A stretch of 12,463 nucleotides of DNA from an uncultured Flammeovirgaceae bacterium (lineage in GTDB: Bacteria > Bacteroidota > Bacteroidia > Cytophagales > Cyclobacteriaceae), in NCBI GenBank assembly GCA_937138955.1, contig CAKZPJ010000036.1, positions 1 through 12,463 of the forward strand, given 5' to 3'. Shown here piece after piece: positions 1 to 7,512 of this stretch (position 1 is its first letter; the number at the start of each line of letters is the position of its first letter). The notes under the pieces are model-generated. The model made no database searches. It was not told the origin of the DNA and saw only the letters and a program-made list of their open reading frames with translations. The translations under genes were made by a program, and so were the position numbers.

Positions 1-572
1 TCCCTTCGAGCTATTGCCCGTATCTTACAAGTAAGTCTGGGATGGGTAGTGAAACGTGCTAAGCAATACTGGCAGTCAAGTTAGTGAAGACCTACCCGTA
101 GGAAAACTCAAACAGCCAGAAATAGCTCTTTATTGTCTAGAGTCAGATGAAATGTGGTCGTTTGTGGGAGCTAAAGATTGCCCAGAATGGCTCTGGCTGG
201 CTATAGAACGACGTAGTAAACTAGTGGTAGGCTTCCATATTGGGGGACGGAGCCAAGAAGGTGCTTTAGGCCTATGGCTCAGTATCCCCCCAAAAGCTCA
301 GAAATAAGGCTTTAGTCTTTACCGACGATCGCGCGGCGGACCGTTGGGATGCCTATGCCACTATATTTGCCAAAGGCCAGCATCAAGTAGAAAGTAAGCG
401 ACAAACCATACTCATAGAGCGGTTCAACAATACGCTGCGTCAGCGATGTGCCCGTTTAGTCCGCAAAACCTTATCGTTCTCTAACACCTGGGAGAATCAC
501 TACTTAGCGATCAAGTACTTCTTGGTCAGTTACAATCTTGATAAATTGGCAAAAAAATCATCCTTATATTGA
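1..572 (+). pseudogene. IS1-family transposase, partial and frameshifted
   Basis: The reading begins in frame 1 with the helix-turn-helix part (SLRAIARILQ), then hits TAG at 82-84. An extra base near 78-79 moves the reading to another frame, which carries the catalytic core with ESDEMWSFVGAKDCPEW (first acidic residue of the DDE triad). A second +1 shift in the six-C run at 286-291 stops that frame at 305-307. The third frame then reads VFTDD, WDAYA and IERFNNTLRQR (second D and the E) and ends at TGA 570-572. E. coli IS1 InsB has the recognisably similar stretches EMDEQWGYVGAK and IERHNLNLRQ. Compared with copy B, an extra 15 GC-rich bases (330-344) split the usual DDWDAY into DD-RAADR-WDAY. 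Two frameshifts make the product non-functional; both fall next to short base runs, so sequencing error cannot be fully excluded. Confidence 0.85.
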
Positions 573-582
573 AAACACTACC
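562..582 (+). repeat. Right terminal inverted repeat of IS1-family copy A
   Basis: Read on the minus strand, this end begins GGTAGTGTTTTCAATATAAG. The right end of copy B begins GGTAGTGTACTCAACATAAG, so the two differ at three positions. The partner left repeat of copy A lies outside the window. Confidence 0.8.
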
Positions 583-623
583 GCTTTTCCTTTCTTCTTA
601 GATTCAATCATTATATTTGAGCC

Positions 624-1664
624 ATGAGTAAGGAGTTATCATTTGCCGTAATTGGCTGTGGATTTTGGTCGCAGTATCAAATTGCTGCCTGGCAGGAGTT
701 AGAGGGGGTAAAACTGGTAGCCGTGTGCGACCAAAACGATGAAAAAGCTCAGCAGACAGCTAAGAGGTTCGGGGTGGCTAACTACTATACCGATGCCAAG
801 AATATGCTGGAGCAGGAGTCGCTGGACTTCGTAGATATTATCACCACGATAGAAACCCATGCTGAGTTTACGCAGCTGGCAGCCCGGCATCAACTACCGA
901 CGATCTGCCAAAAGCCCTTCGCCCCCGATATGGACACCGCTCGGCAGATGATTATGGCTCATCGAGCTGCTGGTGCCCCTCTATTTGTGCATGAGAATTT
1001 TCGTTGGCAGACCCCTACTCGCCGGGTGAAAGCAGTACTTGACTCTGGCGAGATTGGACAAGTATTTAAGGGGCGGGTTACCTTCACCTCGGCTTTTCCG
1101 GTGTTTGATAATCAGCCTAATCTGATGGAACTGGATCAATTTATTTTGGCTGATGTTGGTTCTCATACGTTAGATATTGTGCGATTCTTATTTGGCGAAG
1201 CAGCTAACCTGCTCTGTATCACCCAACGAGTAAACCCCAATATTGCGGGAGAAGATGTAGCCAATGTGCTACTGGAGATGCAAAGTGGAGTACACTGCTA
1301 TGCCGAGATGTCTTACGCTTCGGTACTGGAAAAAGAGGTTTTTCCGCATACCCTACTACTGATAGAAGGTAGCGAGGGTTCTGTTCGCCTGGATCATAAT
1401 TACCGCATTACGGTAACCAATCGGGAAGGCAGCTATCGCAAAGTAGCTACGCCCAAAAAATACGACTGGGCTAACCCTGACTACGCTCTGGTACACTCCA
1501 GTATGGTCAACATCAATCAGGACTTTCTTACGGCTGTGCAAAACGGCACCAAGCCCGAAACCACCGCCATTGATAATTACCGAACGCTGCAACTAGTCTA
1601 CGAATGTTACCGCTCCGCCAAAATGAAGCAGGTCGTCACCCTGGAAGAACCTATATTCTCATAA
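624..1664 (+). CDS. Gfo/Idh/MocA-family NAD(P)-dependent oxidoreductase
   Basis: A 346-residue protein with the two-domain plan of the family. The N-terminal Rossmann fold opens with AVIGCGFWS (residues 8-16), the dinucleotide-binding loop. The segment ICQKPFA (94-100) takes the place of the usual EKP motif: the lysine (K97) is kept but the glutamate is Q. The C-terminal half has LADVGSHTLDIV (175-186), matching the D-x-G-x-H-x-x-D pattern (D177, H181, D184) that with the EKP lysine lines the active site. Members oxidise or reduce sugars, inositols or related hydroxyl compounds in the cytoplasm using NAD(P)H; the substrate cannot be inferred here. There is no signal peptide. It stands alone: an IS1 remnant is 41 bp upstream and the next gene is convergent. 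A TATATTTG string at 612-619 resembles the Bacteroidota -7 element but lies only 4 bp before the ATG. The start is the first ATG, immediately before the Rossmann strand. Confidence 0.9.
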   Translation: MSKELSFAVIGCGFWSQYQIAAWQELEGVKLVAVCDQNDEKAQQTAKRFGVANYYTDAKNMLEQESLDFVDIITTIETHAEFTQLAARHQLPTICQKPFAPDMDTARQMIMAHRAAGAPLFVHENFRWQTPTRRVKAVLDSGEIGQVFKGRVTFTSAFPVFDNQPNLMELDQFILADVGSHTLDIVRFLFGEAANLLCITQRVNPNIAGEDVANVLLEMQSGVHCYAEMSYASVLEKEVFPHTLLLIEGSEGSVRLDHNYRITVTNREGSYRKVATPKKYDWANPDYALVHSSMVNINQDFLTAVQNGTKPETTAIDNYRTLQLVYECYRSAKMKQVVTLEEPIFS

Positions 1665-1831
1665 GAATGTAGGCTTATTATACGCCACCTACGATAGTTC
1701 GATTGCTAAGCACCAACTAAGTACCCATACTTTCAAAAAATTATCCTAACACACTAGGCTAAGAATATTTAGGCAACGAACTTATTGAACAAACAGCTTC
1801 GCAATAGTGGTCAAATTCAACAATGTTCATA

Positions 1832-3067
1832 TTACAGTCTAGTATTTACGATACTGTTAAATACTGAGCCAAAAGTATACACTACGCCAAAACGTAAATC
1901 AATGGCATAATCGGTAGCTATGGCTTTCCGTTCCAGTAAAATTTCTTCCAGACTAGCATTACCTTTCGGTAAAAAAAGCTGGTCGCGAATAATACCCCCT
2001 TCTACTGCAACTTGTAAAAATAAGCCCTTAAAAACTCGTACTGAAATTTCTGACTCTACCTCTAAGCGGTTCTTCCGCCAGTCGTGGTAAAAATTAGCTC
2101 CTTCTACCTCAAACTCTACACTCCCCCAAGGTTGGCGCATATTGAACTCCAACTTTAGTGCTTGCCGCAGCAAATACTGTTGCATTTGGTCATAGATTGT
2201 TTGTTTCCGGTACTGAAAATACTGTGGCCCGAGCAGATAGGCTACCGTAAACTCTTTTGTAGATGACATTCGGTAGGGGAAAAAGTTATACTCCAGTGCT
2301 CCCTGCACAGTTGTGCCTAAATTTATATTATTGAATGTGCTAGACTGTACCCGGCTAAACACTCCGGTTGACCAATGATTACTCAAGCTCTTCACCACCG
2401 ACGCTTCGGCATGAGACTGTTTTAAGCTAGACGCCAAAAACTGGTTACTACGATGCACTTCATTAACTTCATACTGTATCTCGGCTTCGCTTCGAACCCG
2501 CCATTGGTCGGTAGTGCGCTCAATATTGACCTCGCCTCGAACTTCGTATTCAGCTTGATTGCTTTCTTTATTAAAATCTAGACTACCTCCCACTTCAAAA
2601 ATCCAGTAATCCCAAGGATCGTCCTGCATTACGGGCATCACAATCTCTTCATGTGGCGAAACGTCAATTTGCAATGGGAATCGCTCCCATGAGTAAGGCA
2701 ACAATCCCGCAGTTAAGGTCTGAGTTAATAGCTCATTCACCTGTAGTTCAGTTTGCAACTGATTAGCGTTTACTTGCAGTGTCCATTCCGGCAAACTATC
2801 GGCTACTAGCGGAATAAAATGGAGCTGATACTGCCTTCCGCCGCCCGCTATACTCTGGGTTGTGATCAGCAGGTGAAGTTCCGCCACCTTACGATCGCGC
2901 ACAAATTCTACGAAGTCAATATTCTGACGAATATAGTTATCGGAACAATCTTCACAGTCTAAAAAAACTGCCAGCGGTTTCGCCCTGGAATTGGGCTGAT
3001 CAATTTTCCCAACTGAACAATGAACAATACCTAAAAGAAAAGAAAAAAAAATGGCCGAGATACGCAT
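1832..3067 (-). CDS. Exported, probably outer-membrane beta-barrel protein of unknown function
   Basis: A 411-residue protein starting with a signal peptide-like segment (MRISAIFFSFLLGIVHCSVG, cleavage about residue 20). The mature N-terminus has LDCEDC (C38, C41), then a conserved-looking stretch IDFVEFVRDRKVAELHLLITTQ and a GGGRQY loop. I associate this layout with uncharacterised Bacteroidota proteins. From about residue 150 the sequence alternates polar and hydrophobic residues (YWIFEVGGSLDF, YEVRGEVNIERT, and later paired strands). It ends FGVVYTFGSVFNSIVNTRL, typical of the last strands of a barrel, although the final residue is L rather than the usual F. I infer an outer-membrane location, possibly with a small periplasmic N-domain. 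Cys17 has no good lipobox. It is divergent from the histidine kinase gene across a 142-bp region carrying phased repeats, which suggests shared regulation. No enzymatic motif was seen. Confidence 0.75.
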   Translation of the reverse strand: MRISAIFFSFLLGIVHCSVGKIDQPNSRAKPLAVFLDCEDCSDNYIRQNIDFVEFVRDRKVAELHLLITTQSIAGGGRQYQLHFIPLVADSLPEWTLQVNANQLQTELQVNELLTQTLTAGLLPYSWERFPLQIDVSPHEEIVMPVMQDDPWDYWIFEVGGSLDFNKESNQAEYEVRGEVNIERTTDQWRVRSEAEIQYEVNEVHRSNQFLASSLKQSHAEASVVKSLSNHWSTGVFSRVQSSTFNNINLGTTVQGALEYNFFPYRMSSTKEFTVAYLLGPQYFQYRKQTIYDQMQQYLLRQALKLEFNMRQPWGSVEFEVEGANFYHDWRKNRLEVESEISVRVFKGLFLQVAVEGGIIRDQLFLPKGNASLEEILLERKAIATDYAIDLRFGVVYTFGSVFNSIVNTRL

Positions 3068-3112
3068 GGTTTATGTTTTCAGCCAAGGTATCGAGTAGCT
3101 CTTAAAAGGAGG

Positions 3113-3170
3113 GGTAAGACAAAGTTAAAGAAGGCTAAGAGAAAGTTAAATAAGTTAAGCAAAGGTTAAA
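3113..3170 (+). promoter_or_regulatory. Array of six helically phased direct repeats (consensus near AGTTAAGNAA), candidate response-regulator operator
   Basis: In the region between the divergent outer-membrane protein gene and the histidine kinase gene, the short unit GTTAA or a close variant recurs. Its TAA core falls at 3115, 3126, 3136, 3147, 3156 and 3167, giving steps of 11, 10, 11, 9 and 11 bp, close to one DNA turn. A further GGCTAAC with TAA at 3198 lies 31 bp (about three turns) beyond, just before the kinase start. OmpR/PhoB-family regulators are known to bind tandem direct repeats spaced about 10-11 bp, and such a regulator is encoded 1.4 kb downstream in the same transcription unit. 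I infer autoregulation and control of the divergent gene. A low-complexity A-rich run is the alternative. Confidence 0.55.
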
Positions 3171-3209
3171 TCCATTGATAATCAGTGTGATTATGGCTAA
3201 CTAGCTATC

Positions 3210-4556
3210 ATGAAACTGCCGCTGATAGAACGTTGGATTGCTTTAGCACAGCAAAATCACCAGGTGTTGATCGCCATCGTAGCTTTTTCCACATTAGGCC
3301 TTTTAGGAGTACAGACTTATCTAATCAGTCTTGAGTTATCGGTACAGCGCAAGAATTTCAACGAAACCATGGATGATATGCTCTTGGATATGCACCATCA
3401 GATTGAAGAAAACCCTCAGCTCAGTGCCCAATTAATAGCAATATTCCAACGGTTCGAACAACAAGAGCCTTTGAGTAGCCCGCAGCTTCGCAATACAAAA
3501 AGTCAGGTTCAGTATATGATGGATAGTGTACTTCAGGCTTTCCAGATGAATGGCTTGGAATATGATTTTGCCTTTTATCAGACCACCCACGGTGATGTGA
3601 TACTAAGTTCTACTGATGAGGCAACTACGCTGGGGGATTTTCAGACGTATTCTGAGCGAGCGGGTCATCGGGTACGAAATGCGTTGGGCGAAGGACGCTA
3701 CCGCTTCGGTATTTTCTTCCATAATCAGTTCTGGTACCTGCTCAAGCAAGCTGTTGTTCTGCTACTGATTTCCTTATTGCTAACTACGCTACTACTAGGA
3801 AGTTTTTTAAGCACTCTGGTAGCTCTACGGCGACAAAAGGCAGTAGCCCAGCTTAAAAACGATTTTATCAACAACCTTGCTCACGAACTAAAGACTCCTA
3901 TTTTTGCCTCATCAGTCATCTTCCGAATTATCCAGCAGCACCTACAAAAGGGGAATTTAAAGAAAACGATTGAGCCTTTGCAGCTACTGGTTCAAGAAAA
4001 TCAGCAACTGAAGGATAAAGTAGAAAAAGTGCTGGAACTGGCCTCCCTGGAAGAAAGTAAGCAAGAACTCGATAGCCAAGTAGTTGACCTTCACCGCCTT
4101 ATTCAAGAAACAATACCAACCTACCAGTACCGAGTAACTGAAGAAGGGGGCAGTCTTCAATGTGAGCTAAAGGCTAGTTCGGCTCTCGTTCGGGGTGACA
4201 ACCGGCATTTGCAAAACGTGCTTCAGAACCTGCTGGATAATGCCCTAAAATATAGCCTGGAAAAACCGCAAATTAAGATTAAGACGGAGGTAAAAGAAAG
4301 TGAAATATCACTTACGATTAGCGATCAGGGAATTGGAATTAAGACCACCGATCAGCCCTACATCTTTGATGCATTTTATCGGGTGGCTCAAGGAGATGCC
4401 CATAATGTGAAAGGTTTTGGACTAGGTCTTAGCTACGTTAAGCAAATTGTAGAACTGCACCAGGGTCAGGTCTGGCTACACAGTCAGGCGGGCAAAGGAA
4501 CTGTGTTTACCCTGATGTTTCCACTACTTCAAACCTATCCGCATGACATCGCCTAA
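3210..4556 (+). CDS. Two-component sensor histidine kinase
   Basis: A 448-residue inner-membrane sensor. A first membrane helix at about 19-39 is followed by a periplasmic segment (about 40-177) rich in Q and E with no recognised sensor fold. A second helix lies at about 178-204. The phosphorylated histidine lies in NNLAHELKTP (H225), only about 20 residues after the second helix, so there is no room for a HAMP domain. The catalytic ATPase domain has the N box (HLQNVLQNLLDNALKYS, N344), G1 box DQGIGI (372-377), F box FDAFYR (386-391) and G2 box GFGLGL (402-407), so all motifs for autophosphorylation are intact. The last 14 bases overlap the start of the response regulator gene, which makes translational coupling and a cognate pair very likely. 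Kinase-before-regulator order resembles RprX/RprY of Bacteroides, but I do not claim orthology. The signal sensed is unknown. Confidence 0.93.
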   Translation: MKLPLIERWIALAQQNHQVLIAIVAFSTLGLLGVQTYLISLELSVQRKNFNETMDDMLLDMHHQIEENPQLSAQLIAIFQRFEQQEPLSSPQLRNTKSQVQYMMDSVLQAFQMNGLEYDFAFYQTTHGDVILSSTDEATTLGDFQTYSERAGHRVRNALGEGRYRFGIFFHNQFWYLLKQAVVLLLISLLLTTLLLGSFLSTLVALRRQKAVAQLKNDFINNLAHELKTPIFASSVIFRIIQQHLQKGNLKKTIEPLQLLVQENQQLKDKVEKVLELASLEESKQELDSQVVDLHRLIQETIPTYQYRVTEEGGSLQCELKASSALVRGDNRHLQNVLQNLLDNALKYSLEKPQIKIKTEVKESEISLTISDQGIGIKTTDQPYIFDAFYRVAQGDAHNVKGFGLGLSYVKQIVELHQGQVWLHSQAGKGTVFTLMFPLLQTYPHDIA

Positions 4557-5229
4557 AATTCTACTGGTGGAAGATAACCCCACCTTAGGCTACGCCCTTT
4601 CGGAGTACCTTTCGTTGCAGGATTTTGCGGTTGAGTGGGCGGATGACGGACACAAAGCTGAGCAAGTGTTTCAGGAGAAAACGTTTGATCTCTGTATTCT
4701 AGATGTAATGCTTCCCAAACAGGACGGGTTTTCTCTGGCCAAGAAAATTAAGCGAGTAGTACCATACATTCCCATTATTTTTCTGACGGCCAAAGGCATG
4801 AAAGTAGATAAACTAAAAGGCTTCCAACTGGGGGCAGATGATTATTTGGTGAAACCCATTGACGAGGAAGAACTGGTGGCTCGCATTCAGGCGGTGCTAC
4901 GGCGAGCCCAGTCTGCTCTCCCCCCCGAAGTAGCGGATACACTAGGCTCGTACCACATCCGTTGGGAAGCCCGTCAACTGAGTCGGAAGGAGAAAAGTTG
5001 GTCGCTTACCGAAAAAGAAACCCAACTGCTGCGGATGCTGATGGAGCACAAAAACCGATTGCTGGAACGGGAAACGGCGCTGCGTACACTGTGGGGCAAA
5101 AGCGACTACTTCAACCGGCGCAGCATGGATGTGCACATCACCCGCCTTCGAAAGTACCTTCAGGATGATAAAGACCTAAAAATTAACACAGTGCGCGGTC
5201 GAGGATTTATTCTGGAAGATTTATCGTAA
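4543..5229 (+). CDS. OmpR/PhoB-family response regulator
   Basis: A 228-residue cytoplasmic transcription regulator. The receiver domain (about 4-120) has the acidic pair E10/D11, phospho-acceptor D54 (in CILDVMLP), the switch threonine T82 (FLTAKG) and K104 (YLVKPID). The C-terminal winged-helix domain (about 130-227) ends RRSMDVHITRLRKYLQDD...INTVRGRGFIL, the recognition helix and hairpin wing typical of OmpR/PhoB proteins. The start codon lies inside the kinase gene. Phosphorylated by the upstream kinase, it should bind direct repeats as a head-to-tail dimer. The phased GTTAA repeats at 3113-3170 in front of the operon are the obvious candidate site. The beta-helix gene follows after only 15 bp and is probably co-transcribed. 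Confidence 0.95.
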   Translation: MTSPKILLVEDNPTLGYALSEYLSLQDFAVEWADDGHKAEQVFQEKTFDLCILDVMLPKQDGFSLAKKIKRVVPYIPIIFLTAKGMKVDKLKGFQLGADDYLVKPIDEEELVARIQAVLRRAQSALPPEVADTLGSYHIRWEARQLSRKEKSWSLTEKETQLLRMLMEHKNRLLERETALRTLWGKSDYFNRRSMDVHITRLRKYLQDDKDLKINTVRGRGFILEDLS

Positions 5230-5244
5230 GAAAAACCAATTGCT

Positions 5245-6612
5245 ATGTACAAAATATTACCCGCGGTATTTACCGCCTTCTTTTTAGTTTCTGCTCAGGC
5301 AATAGCCATCGACTATTTTATTGACCCTTCCGACGGAAGTGACAAGGCAGCGGGAACTTCAGAGAGGGAAGCCTGGAAAACTACGAAGCCCCTAAAGGAT
5401 ATAACGTGGAACCCGGGTGATAAGCTTTTACTTCAGGCCGGCGATACTTTACGACAACCACTTCGCTTTCACGATATTCGGGGTAGTTCAGAGAATGCCT
5501 GGGTTATTTCCCGCTACGGCGATGGGCCTAACCCAGTGATCGATGGTAATGGAGCCGACGCAGCGCTATATTTCTTTAACTCGGCCTACGTGGTGGTTGA
5601 ACAGCTCACCATCATCAATCCCCAGGGTATGAACGGTATTTATATGGAGGCCAAAGATGCCGGGGAACTTAACAATGTAATTATCCGAGAGGTTGAAGTA
5701 ACTAATGTTTTTGAAGCTTCCCGAGAGGTATCCGAACCACCTAAAACCCGGGGTGGAATTGTGTTTGAAGTGGAAATGGGAGATCGGCCTAGTTGGTGGA
5801 ATGGTATCGATATCCTGAACTGTCATATCCATGACCTAGGAAGCTGTGGTATCACCATCGGTAGCGATTACAAGGTTGTCAAGGAATATGAAGGAGGCGA
5901 TGCGCGATACCCTAACCTTGGTGTCCGCATTGCGCATAACAAAATTCACGATATTGTCCGCGACGGAGCTATTATTCGGCAGTGCCGGGGCGGAGTAATG
6001 GAGTACAATGAAGTATCCAGAACTGGTTTGGTCGCCGTGTCGAATGGTCTGTGGTGGTACGATAGTGATAGTTGCTACATTCAGTATAATGAAGGTTATC
6101 ACTGCAAGGCGGCTTTTGATAAGGACGGTGCGCCCTTTTCCATCGATAATAGCTCAACTCGCTGCGTGATTCAGTATAACTACAGCCACGATAACGAGGG
6201 GGCGGGCTATATGCTATTTGGGCACGATGATTTTGGCTACGGCAATATTATTCGCCACAATATCAGCGTCAATGATCACACCAATAATGCGTCTGAAGGT
6301 ATTGGTGCAATCGCCGTTGTGAGCCGGGTAAAAGACGCACTCGTTGCTAATAATACGATCATTGCCGGACCGAGTACTGAAGCTATGCTTGGTCACCGCG
6401 ATTGGGATGGATTACCGCGGGAGGTGACTTACGAAGGCAATCTATTTGTAGGCAATGGACTAGCCTACTTTGGGCATCAAGTGCTACCTGCTGGAAGGTT
6501 CAATAACAACTTTTTCATCAATATTCCCAACCTCCCCAAAGAACTAAAAGATCAGCAGCGTATACCAAGCTACTTTAAGCAGCAAGTTGAACGTGCTCTC
6601 GGGCGCAAGTAG
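5245..6612 (+). CDS. Secreted right-handed parallel beta-helix protein
   Basis: A 455-residue protein with a signal peptide (MYKILPAVFTAFFLVSAQAIA, cleavage near residues 19-21). The mature protein starts with YFIDPSDGSDKAAGTSEREAWKT, the opening found in many DUF1565-like beta-helix proteins. It continues with PGDKLLLQAGDTL and then many short coils of the N-x-I or H-x-I type (NVIIREVEVTNVF, IDILNCHIHDLG, VRIAHNKIHDIV, GVMEYNEVSRTG, CVIQYNYSHDN, NIIRHNISVND, ALVANNTIIAG), about 22-30 residues apart. This fold is typical of polysaccharide lyases, epimerases and glycoside hydrolases, so a role on extracellular polysaccharide is plausible. I cannot see a catalytic site that assigns it to a specific lyase family. 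No C-terminal sorting domain or carbohydrate-binding module is present. Its position 15 bp after the response regulator suggests the two-component system controls or monitors its production. Confidence 0.85.
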   Translation: MYKILPAVFTAFFLVSAQAIAIDYFIDPSDGSDKAAGTSEREAWKTTKPLKDITWNPGDKLLLQAGDTLRQPLRFHDIRGSSENAWVISRYGDGPNPVIDGNGADAALYFFNSAYVVVEQLTIINPQGMNGIYMEAKDAGELNNVIIREVEVTNVFEASREVSEPPKTRGGIVFEVEMGDRPSWWNGIDILNCHIHDLGSCGITIGSDYKVVKEYEGGDARYPNLGVRIAHNKIHDIVRDGAIIRQCRGGVMEYNEVSRTGLVAVSNGLWWYDSDSCYIQYNEGYHCKAAFDKDGAPFSIDNSSTRCVIQYNYSHDNEGAGYMLFGHDDFGYGNIIRHNISVNDHTNNASEGIGAIAVVSRVKDALVANNTIIAGPSTEAMLGHRDWDGLPREVTYEGNLFVGNGLAYFGHQVLPAGRFNNNFFINIPNLPKELKDQQRIPSYFKQQVERALGRK

Positions 6613-6623
6613 AGCACTGTTTT

Positions 6624-6854
6624 TTAGAAAGATAAAATGTATGATGGGAAATTGACGCCGGAATAAAACAAGCCAGAATACATGCCTTTCTCTGCCAAGT
6701 AGCAATTTTTGACGTCGGCGAGTACTTGGGTCATAATATTATTGTTCTACTGATTGATTTGCCCAAAACCCGCTGAACCATTATTCGCGGTTACCTTCAC
6801 GATGGTCATATAATTATCAGTAAAGAATTCAATCTTTTTGGGTAAATACTTAGG
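6624..6854 (-). pseudogene. Relic of an enolase-superfamily (mandelate racemase/muconate lactonizing type) enzyme, N-terminal part only
   Basis: On the minus strand one frame stays open except for a single internal TAG at 6747-6749. Before the stop it reads KIEFFTDNYMTIVKVTANNG followed by SAGFGQINQ. After the stop, in the same frame, it reads NNNIMTQVLADV. Enolase-superfamily enzymes of this type begin with 'K-I-x-x-I-E', then a 'T-I-V-K-V-T-T-D-D-G' strand turn, 'G-W-G-Q/E', and 'N-A-D-I-T-A-x-V-L', which is a close match by eye. The frame is bounded by TGA at 6855-6857 and TAA at 6624-6626. The remaining 300 or so residues, including the barrel and metal ligands, are absent. The relic lies tail-on against the end of the beta-helix gene. 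The family call is from recognition only; the coding origin is well supported by the sequence continuing sensibly across the stop. Confidence 0.5.
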
Positions 6855-7028
6855 TCAATCTCAGGAATGATTGTCCTTGGTAGTTACAATATATCACTGA
6901 ATGGCAAGAAAAGAGGCGTTGGATGGGTATACAATAATTTACATAGCTAGCAGGGAGTGAGCTGATTAATTGGTTTTTCGGTAGTGAAACCATAATTTGT
7001 TAAAATCTATACCTCAAAATCTCAGTGG
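6855..7028. other. Non-coding remainder of the 416-bp gap before the Mo hydroxylase operon
   Basis: No coding segment was recognised here on either strand. A short hairpin, TGGTTT (6971-6976) with AAACCA (6987-6992) and a 10-base loop, lies 37 bp before the start of the [2Fe-2S] subunit gene. It could be an operator or a leader structure, but it is too weak to assign. The promoter of the Mo hydroxylase operon must lie in this stretch; I could not find a convincing Bacteroidota -33/-7 pair. Confidence 0.4.
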
Positions 7029-7502
7029 ATGAAAGAAAATATATCTATAAAAGTAAACGGTCAACAACAAACAGTAGAAGTAGATTCGGCTACTCCTTTA
7101 TTGTACGTCCTACGTAATGAATTAGAACTGAATGGTCCCAAGTATGGGTGTGGATTGGAGCAATGCGGCTCCTGCATGGTGTTGATAGACGACAAGGCCG
7201 TACCCAGTTGTCGCACTCCTGTTTCTGCTGTGGCAGAGCAAGAGATTATTACCTTAATTGGATTAATTCAGGAGGATGGCAGTCTGCATCCGGTACAGCA
7301 GGCGTTTGAGCAGGAACAGGCACCGCAATGTGGCTACTGTGTCAATGGGATGATTATTTCTGCAGTTGCTTTACTAAAGGAGCATCCTCAGCCGGATGAT
7401 GCTACTATCCGGGAAGGTATGCAGCGGGTGCTCTGTCGTTGCGGAACCTACACCCGAGTAATGAAGTCTGTGAGGGCGGCCGCCGAAACGATGAACCCTT
7501 AA
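7029..7502 (+). CDS. [2Fe-2S] subunit of a molybdenum hydroxylase (isoquinoline 1-oxidoreductase alpha-like)
   Basis: A 157-residue protein, the usual length for the small subunit of xanthine dehydrogenase-family enzymes. The N-terminal plant-type ferredoxin domain has the cysteine set C41, C46, C49 and C61 (YGCGLEQCGSC...PSC) for one [2Fe-2S] cluster. The C-terminal helical domain has CGYC (C101, C104) and CRCGTY (C136, C138) for the second cluster, nearest the molybdopterin. All eight ligands are present. It passes electrons from the Mo site to an acceptor, normally a cytochrome in this subgroup. The gene for the catalytic subunit follows after 10 bp, so the two form an operon. The protein has no signal peptide of its own, so it is expected to be exported folded, in complex with its Tat-signal partner. 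Confidence 0.93.
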   Translation: MKENISIKVNGQQQTVEVDSATPLLYVLRNELELNGPKYGCGLEQCGSCMVLIDDKAVPSCRTPVSAVAEQEIITLIGLIQEDGSLHPVQQAFEQEQAPQCGYCVNGMIISAVALLKEHPQPDDATIREGMQRVLCRCGTYTRVMKSVRAAAETMNP

Positions 7503-7512
7503 AATAAACCCT

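Larger units (their letters stand above)
1..582 (+). mobile_element. IS1-family insertion sequence, copy A (left end outside window), inactive
   Basis: This is the right-hand part of an IS1-family element. Base 1 aligns with about base 10004 of the complete copy B further right. The right boundary is the terminal ACACTACC at 575-582, matching the right end of copy B. The two copies share 132 of 167 bases (79%) in an ungapped block (119-285 against 10121-10287). The flank after the element is GCTTTTCCT; the left flank is not visible, so a target duplication cannot be tested. The element ends 41 bp before the start codon of the next gene, so it probably separated that gene from its native upstream region. 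Confidence 0.85.

Noticed and set aside
612..619. TATATTTG as a Bacteroidota -7 promoter element for the oxidoreductase gene
   Set aside because: It fits TAnnTTTG but lies only 4 bp before the ATG and has no -33 TTG at the right distance; it would require a leaderless transcript.
1665..1831. Bidirectional terminator between the convergent oxidoreductase and outer-membrane protein genes
   Set aside because: GTAGG/CCTAC (1669-1673, 1688-1692) has a 14-base loop and no T run; no convincing terminator in this 167-bp gap.
6975..6991. GGTAGTG at 6980 as another IS1-family end
   Set aside because: Only the first seven bases match the inverted repeat; the next bases diverge and no transposase remains nearby.
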